A stretch of DNA of 64,000 nt, from contig CAYUWG010000015.1 of assembly GCA_964448285.1 (NCBI GenBank), positions 1-64,000 on the forward strand, given 5' to 3'. The notes under the pieces are model-generated. The model searched no databases. It was not told the origin of the DNA and saw nothing but the letters and a program-made list of their open reading frames with translations. This DNA comes from CAYUWG01 sp964448285. Its GTDB lineage: Bacteria; Bacteroidota; Ignavibacteria; SZUA-365. Shown here piece by piece: positions 10,168 to 19,068 of this stretch (its first letter is position 1; the number at the start of each line of letters is the position of its first letter). Made by a program: the position numbers and the translations under genes.

Positions 10168-10775
10168 AATCAACGGTGTGCTATGAGTGAATATTTATTC
10201 GATTCTTCAGCGTACTCGTCGGCGTGCACGTCGGGAGTTTCCTCTCGACGAATGCAGAAATACCTTTTCATCATTTCTCGTTTTCTCTTTCCACGCTCTG
10301 CGTGGGAATGCAGTCCCGACGCTCCTTGTGGATATGGGTGTACATCAATTATTTTTCGTATGTCTGCTGAAAATTTTTCCCACCAAAATATAAGCGAGTA
10401 TATCGTGAGCAACACTCACGCATCGCCAACGAATGACGCCATATTGAAATCGAATCTGCTTTTCAGATTCAATGCGAGTTGTTTTCTCTTCCTCCAGTTG
10501 GTCTTCGCCTTCATGATTCTTACCGAGAAAGGAAAATTGAACCTCGGAGGATTCCCAATATGATCGTTGGAATGAAAAGATCGAGGTACAAGTTGACGAC
10601 GGTGTTAGTGACGGCGGCGGTGCTTTTCGTGATGATACCGCCGATGACGACGATGATGATCGTGAGAATGCTGATGCTGGTATCGATGACAAATCTAAAA
10701 TCTCCATGATCTTCACTTCCATCAGCATCGAAGGCAACATCATCTCCATCGGAAATTTTTTCCCCGACACCACAG
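10168..10775. other. Intergenic region (608 bp) with a hairpin doublet and a coding-like relic
   Basis: No convincing intact gene. Open frames here have no recognisable domain; one translates the hairpin element into a serine/arginine-rich string typical of spurious repeat-derived calls. The region contains two hairpins each followed by GAATGCAG (10229-10313) and a start-less acidic frame (10541-10786), listed separately. Confidence 0.6.
10229..10313. repeat. REP-like hairpin doublet
   Basis: Two imperfect palindromes lie 41 bases apart. The first (10229-10250) pairs CGTCGGGAG with CTCTCGACG around a TTTC loop, with one G-T pair. The second (10291-10305) pairs CCACGC with GCGTGG around TCT. 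Each is followed by the same octamer, GAATGCAG or AATGCAG, in the same orientation. The second resembles dispersed 'CCCACGCTCTGCGTGGGAA' elements seen in many unrelated bacterial genomes. No RAYT transposase is in the window. Confidence 0.5.
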
Positions 10776-10786
10776 ATGGAAAATGA
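10541..10786 (+). other. Start-less acidic reading frame, possible gene relic
   Basis: Between a TGA at 10538 and a TGA at 10784 one frame is open and protein-like: it runs from EDSQYDRWNEKIEVQVDDG through an Asp-rich stretch to SMIFTSISIEGNIISIGNFF. It has no ATG, GTG or TTG before the internal Met, and upstream frames are not continuous with it. It may be the 3' remnant of a secreted protein disrupted by the neighbouring repeat. It overlaps the start of the next gene by 11 bases in another frame. It could also be chance. Confidence 0.25.
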
Positions 10787-12431
10787 CCGTCATATCTCGA
10801 CGAGATCAACATTGAAATCGATTTTCACTCTACTCCTTCTCGTAGTTTCATCTCTCCAGCTGTACGGAGCAACCTACTTTGTCGCCAAACACGGTAACGA
10901 CAACGACGATGGAAGCTTTTCGCGTCCGTGGCTCACGATACAGAAGGCGGCGAAGACGCTCGTTGCAGGTGATACTGTATTCGTTCGGGAAGGAGTATAT
11001 GCAGAGCGATTGATACCGCAGAAATCAGGAGCGCCAGGGAAATACATTTGCTACTTCACCTATCCCGGCGATACTGTCACGATCGATGGCGCAACGGTCA
11101 CGCTTCCGAATGAACTCGCGGGACTGATCGATATTCGGAATCAACGCTATATCGAAGTAAGTGGCTTCAGAGTTTTCAACGCAGGTCCCGATGAAAACAA
11201 TGCCGGTATATTCATTGATAGCTCAAGCTTTATCGCGATCAAACGTAATCACACGTTCAACACGGTTTCATCAGGAATCGGATTATGGAATAGCAGGCAG
11301 TGCTGGATAGACAGCAACGAGGTTGAATTAGCCTGCAACGACGGCGAACAGGAGAGCGTCTCCATCGTGACGTGCGATTCATTCGTTGTCAGTCATAACG
11401 TCGTGCATCGCGGTGGTCCCGGTACGAACGGCGGTGAAGGCATCGATGTGAAATGGGGATCGACGAACGGGAAAATATTCGGCAATAGCGTCTTCGACCT
11501 GAATCGTGTCGGCATCTACGCCGATGCATGGACAAAGTACTCCCACAACATCGAGATCTTTCAGAACATCGTGTATCGATGCGAAGAGGGAATCGACGTG
11601 GCTTCCGAAGCGGGAGGTTTGATCGAGAATGTTTTCATTTACAACAACCTCATCTTCGACAACACATACAACGGTACGACGATCGGATACTGGGGAATCC
11701 CTGCGCCGAATCGTCCGATCAACAAGGTGTTCATCATGAACAACACGTACTATGGAAATGGCAGAACCGGCGGTTGGGGCGGAGCCATCTTGCTCGAAAA
11801 TCCCGACGCAACGAACATCGTCATCAGAAACAACATCTGCAGTAAGAATTTTTTCTACCAAATCGCAACGGAAAATGGCGTCACGAAAGCGAACTTCACA
11901 GCAGATCATAACCTCATTTATGAATTCCAAAAGTACGAGGGTGAAATTTTCGGAAGCAATAGCGTTGTGAGCGATCCTCTTTTCATCAACCCTTCGATGG
12001 GAGACTTTCGCATTTCTCCATCATCTCCAGCCATCGATAAAGGCTCACCGCTCGGTGCACCTGCGAACGATTACGATGGATCGAAGCGTCCCGTCGGCAA
12101 AGGATTCGATATCGGCGCGTACGAATTTCAAGGGATCCCAAACGCCGTGAGATCACATAAGGAAGACGTGGATTTCGTGCTTGAGCAAAATTATCCGAAT
12201 CCCTTCGTTCAATCGACAACTATTCGCTATCGGCTCTTCGTTTCCGGTTATGTGCGATTGGAAGTATTCAATCTGTTTGGAAGAAAGATCGCAACGCTCG
12301 TTGATGAGGTGAAAGAGTTGGGTAAGCATGAAACTCCGTTCGAGGCCTCAGCCTTAGCGGCAGGGATATACGTGTACCGGTTATCTTCATTGGATCATTC
12401 ACGAATGATGATTGCCGTTGCTTCGAAGTAA
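10776..12431 (+). CDS. Right-handed parallel beta-helix (DUF1565/NosD-like) protein with T9SS sorting domain
   Basis: Residues ~12-30 form a signal peptide (LKSIFTLLLLVVSSLQLYG). The mature start ATYFVAKHGNDNDDGS followed by PWLTIQKAAKTLVAGDTV is the DUF1565 signature. The rest is rich in Asn-ladder and short beta motifs (SHNVVHRGG, IFGNSVFDLN, FIYNNLIFDNTYN, FIMNNTYYGNG) of parallel beta-helix folds used by pectate lyase-like and other polysaccharide-active proteins. The strand 'AIDKGSP.GAPANDYDGSKRP' before the end is the common 'choice of anchor Q' type terminus. A sorting domain (NYPNPFVQSTTIRY, LEVFNLFGRK) closes it. Probable secreted polysaccharide-binding or -cleaving protein; substrate unknown. 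Confidence 0.85.
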   Translation: MENDRHISTRSTLKSIFTLLLLVVSSLQLYGATYFVAKHGNDNDDGSFSRPWLTIQKAAKTLVAGDTVFVREGVYAERLIPQKSGAPGKYICYFTYPGDTVTIDGATVTLPNELAGLIDIRNQRYIEVSGFRVFNAGPDENNAGIFIDSSSFIAIKRNHTFNTVSSGIGLWNSRQCWIDSNEVELACNDGEQESVSIVTCDSFVVSHNVVHRGGPGTNGGEGIDVKWGSTNGKIFGNSVFDLNRVGIYADAWTKYSHNIEIFQNIVYRCEEGIDVASEAGGLIENVFIYNNLIFDNTYNGTTIGYWGIPAPNRPINKVFIMNNTYYGNGRTGGWGGAILLENPDATNIVIRNNICSKNFFYQIATENGVTKANFTADHNLIYEFQKYEGEIFGSNSVVSDPLFINPSMGDFRISPSSPAIDKGSPLGAPANDYDGSKRPVGKGFDIGAYEFQGIPNAVRSHKEDVDFVLEQNYPNPFVQSTTIRYRLFVSGYVRLEVFNLFGRKIATLVDEVKELGKHETPFEASALAAGIYVYRLSSLDHSRMMIAVASK

Positions 12432-12507
12432 TCGTTTCTTACAAATCGGAGACCACGAATTGCTTGTAGATTGTCACAATAATAATTAAACAAAACATTA
12501 ACGGAGA

Positions 12508-14496
12508 ATGAACACAATGCGTATCGTCACTTTTTTGAGCTTGCTTTTCCTGCTTCATCTGTTCGGTATGTCATATATACATGCACAAGGATGCAGCGGG
12601 CCGAATCTTGCGACCAACTCCGGCTTCGAATCCGGAACGACAACGGGTTGGGACAAAATCGGCGGGACTATGACCGTTGAAACGAACCCCGTGCACAGCG
12701 GATCCTACTCTTGCCTCATCAGCAATCGGAACGCAACCTATGAAGGGCCTTCACAAAACATTATATCTGTCGCCATACCGGGAAAGACGTATTGCATTTC
12801 GGCGTGGGTACGTTGGAGCCCCGGCTCGGTAACCGGACCATTAGTCGCGACCCTGAAGAAAACTGATAGCAGTGGGACGAATTACATACGGCTTTCATCT
12901 GTCGATGCAAACGATGCGCAGTGGGTTTTGCTCAATGGACTCTATGAACACAACATATCGGGGAATCTTACGGAACTCCTCCTCTATTTCGAAGAACCGT
13001 ACATTCCCGGAACGTCGCCGCGCAATGGCTTTTATATAGACGATCTTTCCATACAGGAATACCCAACGACACCCGATTGGAAAACCATTGCAAACCAGAA
13101 CATCGAGTTGAATCGGAAAAGGGATCTACGGATCGTCGTCAAGGATCAGCAGTCAGTGAGCCTGAAAGACGCGAAGGTCACTATTCGGCAACTGAAGCAC
13201 GACTTCGCTTTCGGTTCCGCAATCACCGTATCACAACTTGCGAACATCTCCTACACTGATTTCTTCAAAAAGTACTTCGAGTGGGCTGTGTTTGAGAACG
13301 AATCGAAATGGTACTACAACGAACCGACGCAGGGTGCAATTACTTTTACAGACGCCGATGCGCTCATGACTTTCTGCAACGACAACGACATTCGAGTTCG
13401 AGGGCACTGCCTCTTCTGGGAAGTCGATCAGTTCGTTCAGGACTGGCAGAAGAATCTCTCAACGGATGCGTTACGGGCAGCGGTGTTGAAAAGAATTTCC
13501 GATGCGGGCTTACACTTCAAGGGAAAATTTCCTCATTGGGATGTGAACAACGAGATGTTGCATGGAAACTTCTATCGCTCAAGGTTAGGCAATGATATTG
13601 CAGCAACGATGTTTAAGGAAGCGAAGAAAACCGATCCTGGTGCATTGTATTTCGTAAACGATTATAGCGTTCTCGCCGGCGGTGAAACGAATAATTATGC
13701 TGCTCAGATCCAAAACCTTATCATGGCCGGTGCACCCGTCGATGGCATTGGATGTCAGGGCCATTTCGATGCAGGAGTTGGTGTAAATTATGATGTGCTG
13801 AAATATCGGCTCGATATTCTCGCTGCTCTCTCACTGCCGATCTGGATAACGGAATTCGATGCAACCGATCCGGATGAAATCGCGCGGGCAGACAAGCTGG
13901 AAACACTCTATCGCACCGCGTTCAGCCATCCCTCCGTCGAGGGAATTCTCATGTGGGGATTCTGGGCAAATGCACATTGGCGCGGAGCTGATGCTTCGAT
14001 CGTCAATGCCGACTGGACGCTCAATAAGGCCGGTGAACGATACGAAGCGCTGTTGAAAGAATGGACAACAGAAGGATCCCAAACGACCGCAACTGACGGC
14101 TCTGTCAACTTCAGGGGTTTTCATGGCAAGTACGTCATAACGATTTCGCTCCCGGGCTTCGCTACGATCGTCGATACGATTTTTCTCGATAAGAATCAGT
14201 CTCCACTGATAAAGACGGTCACCCTTTCACGTCTTACGTCCGTATCTGGTATGTCCGATCGCACATTCAGCATGTCCGTCTATCCTAATCCTGCGCACGA
14301 GAATCCAATAATTCGCTTTCAGAGCGAATTACCATCGCACATTCAGGTAATCGACATATTCGGGAGAATCCAATACGCGACAAGCGATATTGATGCTGTG
14401 ATGCATATTTCAAGAAGTAAATTTTCGCGTGGTGTCTATCTCGTCAAAGCATTCTTTGGGACAAGAACCGAACAACAAGCATTTTCGTTTCAATAG
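12508..14496 (+). CDS. Secreted GH10 endo-1,4-beta-xylanase-like enzyme with CBM4/9-type domain
   Basis: A GGAGA sequence abuts the ATG at 12508, so the second ATG at 12517 (MRIVTFLSLLF...) may be the true start. After the signal peptide (ends IHAQG), residues ~30-185 form a CBM4/9-like carbohydrate-binding domain (NLATNSGFESGTTTGWD... FYIDDLSIQ). The GH10 barrel spans ~215-515: the acid/base Glu is E349 in DVNNEMLHG (family form DVVNEAL) and the nucleophile is E449 in WITEFDATD. The conserved RGHCLFWE also occurs (family RGHTLVWH), with Glu in place of the usual His, a noteworthy change near the -1 subsite. The C-terminus resembles a diverged T9SS domain (VYPNPAHENPIIRF). Expected to hydrolyse xylan outside the cell. 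Confidence 0.88.
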   Translation: MNTMRIVTFLSLLFLLHLFGMSYIHAQGCSGPNLATNSGFESGTTTGWDKIGGTMTVETNPVHSGSYSCLISNRNATYEGPSQNIISVAIPGKTYCISAWVRWSPGSVTGPLVATLKKTDSSGTNYIRLSSVDANDAQWVLLNGLYEHNISGNLTELLLYFEEPYIPGTSPRNGFYIDDLSIQEYPTTPDWKTIANQNIELNRKRDLRIVVKDQQSVSLKDAKVTIRQLKHDFAFGSAITVSQLANISYTDFFKKYFEWAVFENESKWYYNEPTQGAITFTDADALMTFCNDNDIRVRGHCLFWEVDQFVQDWQKNLSTDALRAAVLKRISDAGLHFKGKFPHWDVNNEMLHGNFYRSRLGNDIAATMFKEAKKTDPGALYFVNDYSVLAGGETNNYAAQIQNLIMAGAPVDGIGCQGHFDAGVGVNYDVLKYRLDILAALSLPIWITEFDATDPDEIARADKLETLYRTAFSHPSVEGILMWGFWANAHWRGADASIVNADWTLNKAGERYEALLKEWTTEGSQTTATDGSVNFRGFHGKYVITISLPGFATIVDTIFLDKNQSPLIKTVTLSRLTSVSGMSDRTFSMSVYPNPAHENPIIRFQSELPSHIQVIDIFGRIQYATSDIDAVMHISRSKFSRGVYLVKAFFGTRTEQQAFSFQ

Positions 14497-14555
14497 CAAG
14501 TTCACATGAAATCCCAAATCCACTTATGGCTTATTCAACTATACCGTAGCTTCTT

Positions 14556-17500
14556 ATGAAAACTCTTACAATCGTCGTGACCATGTTCATCATCTTCAGC
14601 CATGCGACTGTCGTTCAGTCCGGGAATGACGGAATTCGCACGCTTGTCGGAGATGCGTTTCCGAAATCGCTGCTATCACCGCCGGCAACAGTACCTGTCG
14701 GCAAACCAGTGAACATATCTTTCATCATTGCGAACAGCCAAAGCGATCCTGTACTCAATATTTCCGGTACGGTGGACATTTTTCGAGCATCGGATGGGTT
14801 TCCGGAATTCCGCGGCACATTCACGATCGGCATCCTTCCACCGAACTCGGAGGATACACTACAACTCTTATCACAATGGACTCCTGGTTCCGTTGCCCTG
14901 TACGACGTGGTGATAGGATTCTTCGCGACGAACGACGGCAATCTGAGCAACAATCAAAAACGGTTTAGCGTGCAGGTGATCGCACCGAAGAATTCTGCCG
15001 CGAATGTTCTCAACGCGGGGCTTGGCGCCGATCCGGTCAGTCTTTTCACCGGTGAATATTTCCGAAGCGAACCGCCCGACATTGTTCTCGACGGTCCTTT
15101 TCCACTTATGTTCTCACGTTATTATGCATCGATGCTGAAAAGCGATAACAATATCACCGGGACCATGGGAGATAACTGGCTCCATACCTATGAGTGGAAG
15201 TTCTCGAAGGTCGATTCCAATGTGACGATCGTCACGAGTAAGGGACGAGTGCTTACGTTCAAAAAAAGTGGCGTTCTCTGGATGCTCACGACCAGCGGTG
15301 ATGTTCCCTATCAGCTTTCGGAAGTCTCCGGCGAATTTCTCTTGCTCGATCCATCGAGACGGATGATATACCGATTCGCGGCAGACCGGCTTACCCGAAT
15401 AGAAGATGGAAAGGGCAATGCTTTGACGCTCTCCTATACGGGCAACAAACTTTCTTCTGTTGCCGACAGTTTGGGCAGGACGTTCACCTTCTCCTATGAT
15501 GCAAATTTCCGCCTCGCTTCGGTCACGGACGGCACGCGTACCATTCAATTCGCTTATACAAGTAACACACTTTCATCCGTCACGGATGCGCGAGGCAATG
15601 CGTGGTCATATACATACACAACCGATACACTTATGACCGGTGCGATGGCTCCGGAAGGGAATGTACAATACACACAGACATACGATTCGAAGAAGCGTGT
15701 CACGACTCAAAATGATGCTTTCAACAACACGACAACGATTGCCCATCCGGTAACACCGGGTGGAGTGACAACACTGACAGATCCTCTCGGTAACGCTTTC
15801 TCGCAGACCCACGGCACCGACGGACTGGTCTCGAAGCACATCGATGAAAACGGCGGCGCCATCGACATGTCGTATGGCGCCAACGGACGGCTCACGTCGG
15901 TTCGTGACCGCTTGAGCGACGAGACCGTGCGCACGTATCACGATCCGAGCGGGTACATCTCTTCAGTGCGGAATGCTGCCAACCAGACTACGGCATTCAC
16001 CTACACAAAAAGAACGACACTAAGTCTGGACTTTTACGACCTTACGACGATCAATCTCCCCGATGGGAAATCCATTTCCTTCGCATACGATGCAAACGGC
16101 AATCGCACGAGTGCCACCGATCAAAAAGGGAAAGTGACGACATACACCTACAATACGCGTGGACAAGTATTAACCACGACGAACAGCGCTGGTGCAGTGA
16201 CAACGTTCACCTACCATGCGGATGGCATGCCCGCGTCCGTTGTGGACCATGCCGGCAATACGACCACGTTCACATACGATGGCTTGAAGCGGCTCACACA
16301 GTTAACGCATCCGGATGCATCGACAACGAAATACACATACGACGCGAGCGATAATTTCCTGACGATGACGGATGAGTTGGGGCAAGTGACTACCTATAAT
16401 TATGATAAAAATAATCGCCCGACCTCCGTTCAGAATGCACTCGGCAACACGACGGCATTCGCTTACGACGCAATGGATCGTGTGACGTCGATAACGGACG
16501 CGATGGGCAGACAGAGCACGATGTCGTACGATCAACTGGGGAGAATAAAATCCATAACCGACCGGACAGGAAACACGACGGCGTACGCATACGACAAGAG
16601 CGGCAATCTGAATTCTATCATAGACGCAGCCGGGAAAAAATGGCAACGGTCGTTCGATGCTGAATCGATTCCGACGTCTGCTACCGATCCGCTCGGACAT
16701 GCGAGTACATTCGCCTCGACGAAGCTTGGTCGAATCGATCGGATTACATCGCCTCTTTCGCACACGACGGCACTCTCATACGATCCGATGCAACGGATCA
16801 CAGCGATTACCGATCCACTCAATCAGACGAGCGCTTTTCGTTATGACGAGCGCGGAAGCCTAACGAGCAATGCACTACCGGGCGATAGCATCGCAACCGC
16901 GTTCACGCGCAACGATCTTGGGCAGCCAACGATCATTCAGGATCCACGTGGAAAGAATCTTACGTTGCAATACGATGCGATGGGACGACTCCTCTCGCTA
17001 AGCGACCCGCTCGGTCAGGCGACGCAATACGAATACGACAACAGAAACCGCGTGAAGAAGGTAACCTTCCCTGCCGGTCTTGGCTCGCTCGATCTGTTAT
17101 ACAACGCTCGATACCAACCGACAAGAAAAACATACTCCGACGGCACGACCATCGAGTATGCATACGACAACCTTGGGCGTTTAACGTCTGCAACGGGAGT
17201 GACATTCACGTACGATAAGAACAATCGACTGTCCGGCTCGAATGGAATTACTATCGAACGGGATCATCAGGGACGTATCACGGGGATAACGTACGCCCAG
17301 AACAAGAAGATCGCGTATCTTTACAACACGCGAGGTTTGCTTTCCGAGATTACTGATTGGTTGAATGGAAAGACGGTCTATCAGTACGATGATGCTGGTC
17401 GGTTGATATCAATGACCCTGCCGAATGGCATGACGACGACACACCAATATGACAATGACGATCGACTCATCGGTATGCAAATCAGTTCGCTTGGCTCAAT

Positions 17501-18992
17501 CACGCTGACCCGCGATGCAAGCGGGAAGATCACATTAACACAGAAAACATTGCCGTTGTCACCAACTGCGAAGAGAACGAACAGGCAGTTTTCGTACAAC
17601 GACGCATCGCAGGTAGCAACCTACGCACACGATGCCGTTGGACGGGTGACGAACGACCAAACGAATGCATACACATGGAACCTTGCCGGTCGGATGTCAT
17701 CACGAACAGAATCCGGCAAGACGGTAAATCACAGCTATGATGCATTTGGGATGAGGACATTCATTGGCGCAAGGAACTGCGTCTGGAATTATGCAACCAC
17801 GTTGCCCTCGGCTGCGATCATTCGCGATGGCAGCGTCGATCAAAGCTATTACGTTTATGCGCCGGGTGGTTCGCTCGTATATCGCATCAATGCGTCGGAC
17901 AATGTTCGCACGTATTATCACTTCGATGAGATGGGTAATACCGTTTTCACAACGGGAGAGTCAGCGAGCATCACCGCGAGTTTTGCGTATTCACCTTATG
18001 GAGAAGTGCTTGGATCGAACGGCGGTACCGGCGAGATATTCACCTATCAAGGACAGTATGGAATTATGCGCGACAGCGACAATGATCTGTACTACATACG
18101 CGCACGGTATTATGATGCGAAGATCGGACGTTTCCTCTCTCGTGATCCAATACAATCGAGCAATCCACGCGGTGTGAATCCATATCAGTATGCGTATGAG
18201 AATCCGATGCTGTATGTCGACGGGACTGGCTTAGAACCGCGTTACCCTGTACCGTCGCCTTGGGTATTTGGTCCAATAATAACAGAGACTGATGTCGATT
18301 TTGGAAGCGCAGGAGGAGGGGCTTTGTCGGATAAAGTTGATCCCACCGGACCGATAGATACTAATCCACTTGGCGATCCTATTTGGGGGAACACGTTTGA
18401 ATATAACGGTACGAGTGGTGCGGATGACGACGGAAACGGTTACGCCGATGACACACACGGTTGGGATGCAATCAATGGCAATTCCACGAGAACAGATCCA
18501 GGAGGATCACCATCATTCAATTTCAAAGGAGGCATTCTGCTGAGCATCGGAAATGGTAGTAACGTTTTTGCTCCGATTTTATCCGGACGTGCAACGAACC
18601 TCGGCGAGAAACAACTGAGCAAAGGCACGCCGTCAATCAACACAGTGTTTTCTCCAGCGCAATTCGCTCTCGGCAGCGGTATTTTAGCGCCGATCTGGTT
18701 CGGTATCCCCATTCCACCGATCTGTATTCCAATTTTAATTCTGCCGACTAATTCATCGCCAGGGACGATCGATGCAGCATGTACGAATGAGGGCGACGAT
18801 CTACCACCGTCGTCTCCCCTCGTAACATTATCGGACATAACACCGAGGGTTGATTCACAGCCACTGACTGTTTCCGGCGAACAATCATCTGTCCGGATAA
18901 CATTCTTCAAATCACCGTTTCCCCCGATGAAGTCGATGGTCTCATATCTCCGTCCATGGAAGCCATGGAGGTATAAATCGATTCCGTGGTAA
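14556..18992 (+). CDS. Large Rhs/YD-repeat protein
   Basis: A 1478-residue protein with a signal peptide (MKTLTIVVTMFIIFSHATVVQS). Residues ~25-145 look like a CARDB-type Ig domain. A DUF6531-like start (DPVSLFTGEYFRSEPPDIVL) precedes more than 25 YD repeats ('YD..G.L....D..G....Y.YD'). The Rhs core ends with YYIRARYYDAKIGRFLSRDP and NPYQYAYENPMLYVDGTGLEP at ~1215-1250. The final ~230 residues are variable, as in Rhs toxins, but show no recognised toxin fold; they contain DDDGNGYADDTHGWD, a calcium-loop-like motif also found in secreted subtilases. Known: Rhs shells enclose a C-terminal payload. No immunity-like gene follows and no T9SS domain is visible. Confidence 0.85.
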   Translation: MKTLTIVVTMFIIFSHATVVQSGNDGIRTLVGDAFPKSLLSPPATVPVGKPVNISFIIANSQSDPVLNISGTVDIFRASDGFPEFRGTFTIGILPPNSEDTLQLLSQWTPGSVALYDVVIGFFATNDGNLSNNQKRFSVQVIAPKNSAANVLNAGLGADPVSLFTGEYFRSEPPDIVLDGPFPLMFSRYYASMLKSDNNITGTMGDNWLHTYEWKFSKVDSNVTIVTSKGRVLTFKKSGVLWMLTTSGDVPYQLSEVSGEFLLLDPSRRMIYRFAADRLTRIEDGKGNALTLSYTGNKLSSVADSLGRTFTFSYDANFRLASVTDGTRTIQFAYTSNTLSSVTDARGNAWSYTYTTDTLMTGAMAPEGNVQYTQTYDSKKRVTTQNDAFNNTTTIAHPVTPGGVTTLTDPLGNAFSQTHGTDGLVSKHIDENGGAIDMSYGANGRLTSVRDRLSDETVRTYHDPSGYISSVRNAANQTTAFTYTKRTTLSLDFYDLTTINLPDGKSISFAYDANGNRTSATDQKGKVTTYTYNTRGQVLTTTNSAGAVTTFTYHADGMPASVVDHAGNTTTFTYDGLKRLTQLTHPDASTTKYTYDASDNFLTMTDELGQVTTYNYDKNNRPTSVQNALGNTTAFAYDAMDRVTSITDAMGRQSTMSYDQLGRIKSITDRTGNTTAYAYDKSGNLNSIIDAAGKKWQRSFDAESIPTSATDPLGHASTFASTKLGRIDRITSPLSHTTALSYDPMQRITAITDPLNQTSAFRYDERGSLTSNALPGDSIATAFTRNDLGQPTIIQDPRGKNLTLQYDAMGRLLSLSDPLGQATQYEYDNRNRVKKVTFPAGLGSLDLLYNARYQPTRKTYSDGTTIEYAYDNLGRLTSATGVTFTYDKNNRLSGSNGITIERDHQGRITGITYAQNKKIAYLYNTRGLLSEITDWLNGKTVYQYDDAGRLISMTLPNGMTTTHQYDNDDRLIGMQISSLGSITLTRDASGKITLTQKTLPLSPTAKRTNRQFSYNDASQVATYAHDAVGRVTNDQTNAYTWNLAGRMSSRTESGKTVNHSYDAFGMRTFIGARNCVWNYATTLPSAAIIRDGSVDQSYYVYAPGGSLVYRINASDNVRTYYHFDEMGNTVFTTGESASITASFAYSPYGEVLGSNGGTGEIFTYQGQYGIMRDSDNDLYYIRARYYDAKIGRFLSRDPIQSSNPRGVNPYQYAYENPMLYVDGTGLEPRYPVPSPWVFGPIITETDVDFGSAGGGALSDKVDPTGPIDTNPLGDPIWGNTFEYNGTSGADDDGNGYADDTHGWDAINGNSTRTDPGGSPSFNFKGGILLSIGNGSNVFAPILSGRATNLGEKQLSKGTPSINTVFSPAQFALGSGILAPIWFGIPIPPICIPILILPTNSSPGTIDAACTNEGDDLPPSSPLVTLSDITPRVDSQPLTVSGEQSSVRITFFKSPFPPMKSMVSYLRPWKPWRYKSIPW

Positions 18993-19068
18993 CTAGGTTG
19001 AAAAGTTTAAAGACCACTCAAATGAAAAAACGATACACGCATCACATCATACCTTCGGAAATCACAAC

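Noticed and set aside
10183..10563. Open frame of 126 codons containing RSAWECSPDAPCGYG
   Set aside because: It is the translation of the REP-like hairpin, with no domain or start signal; such calls are typical false genes.
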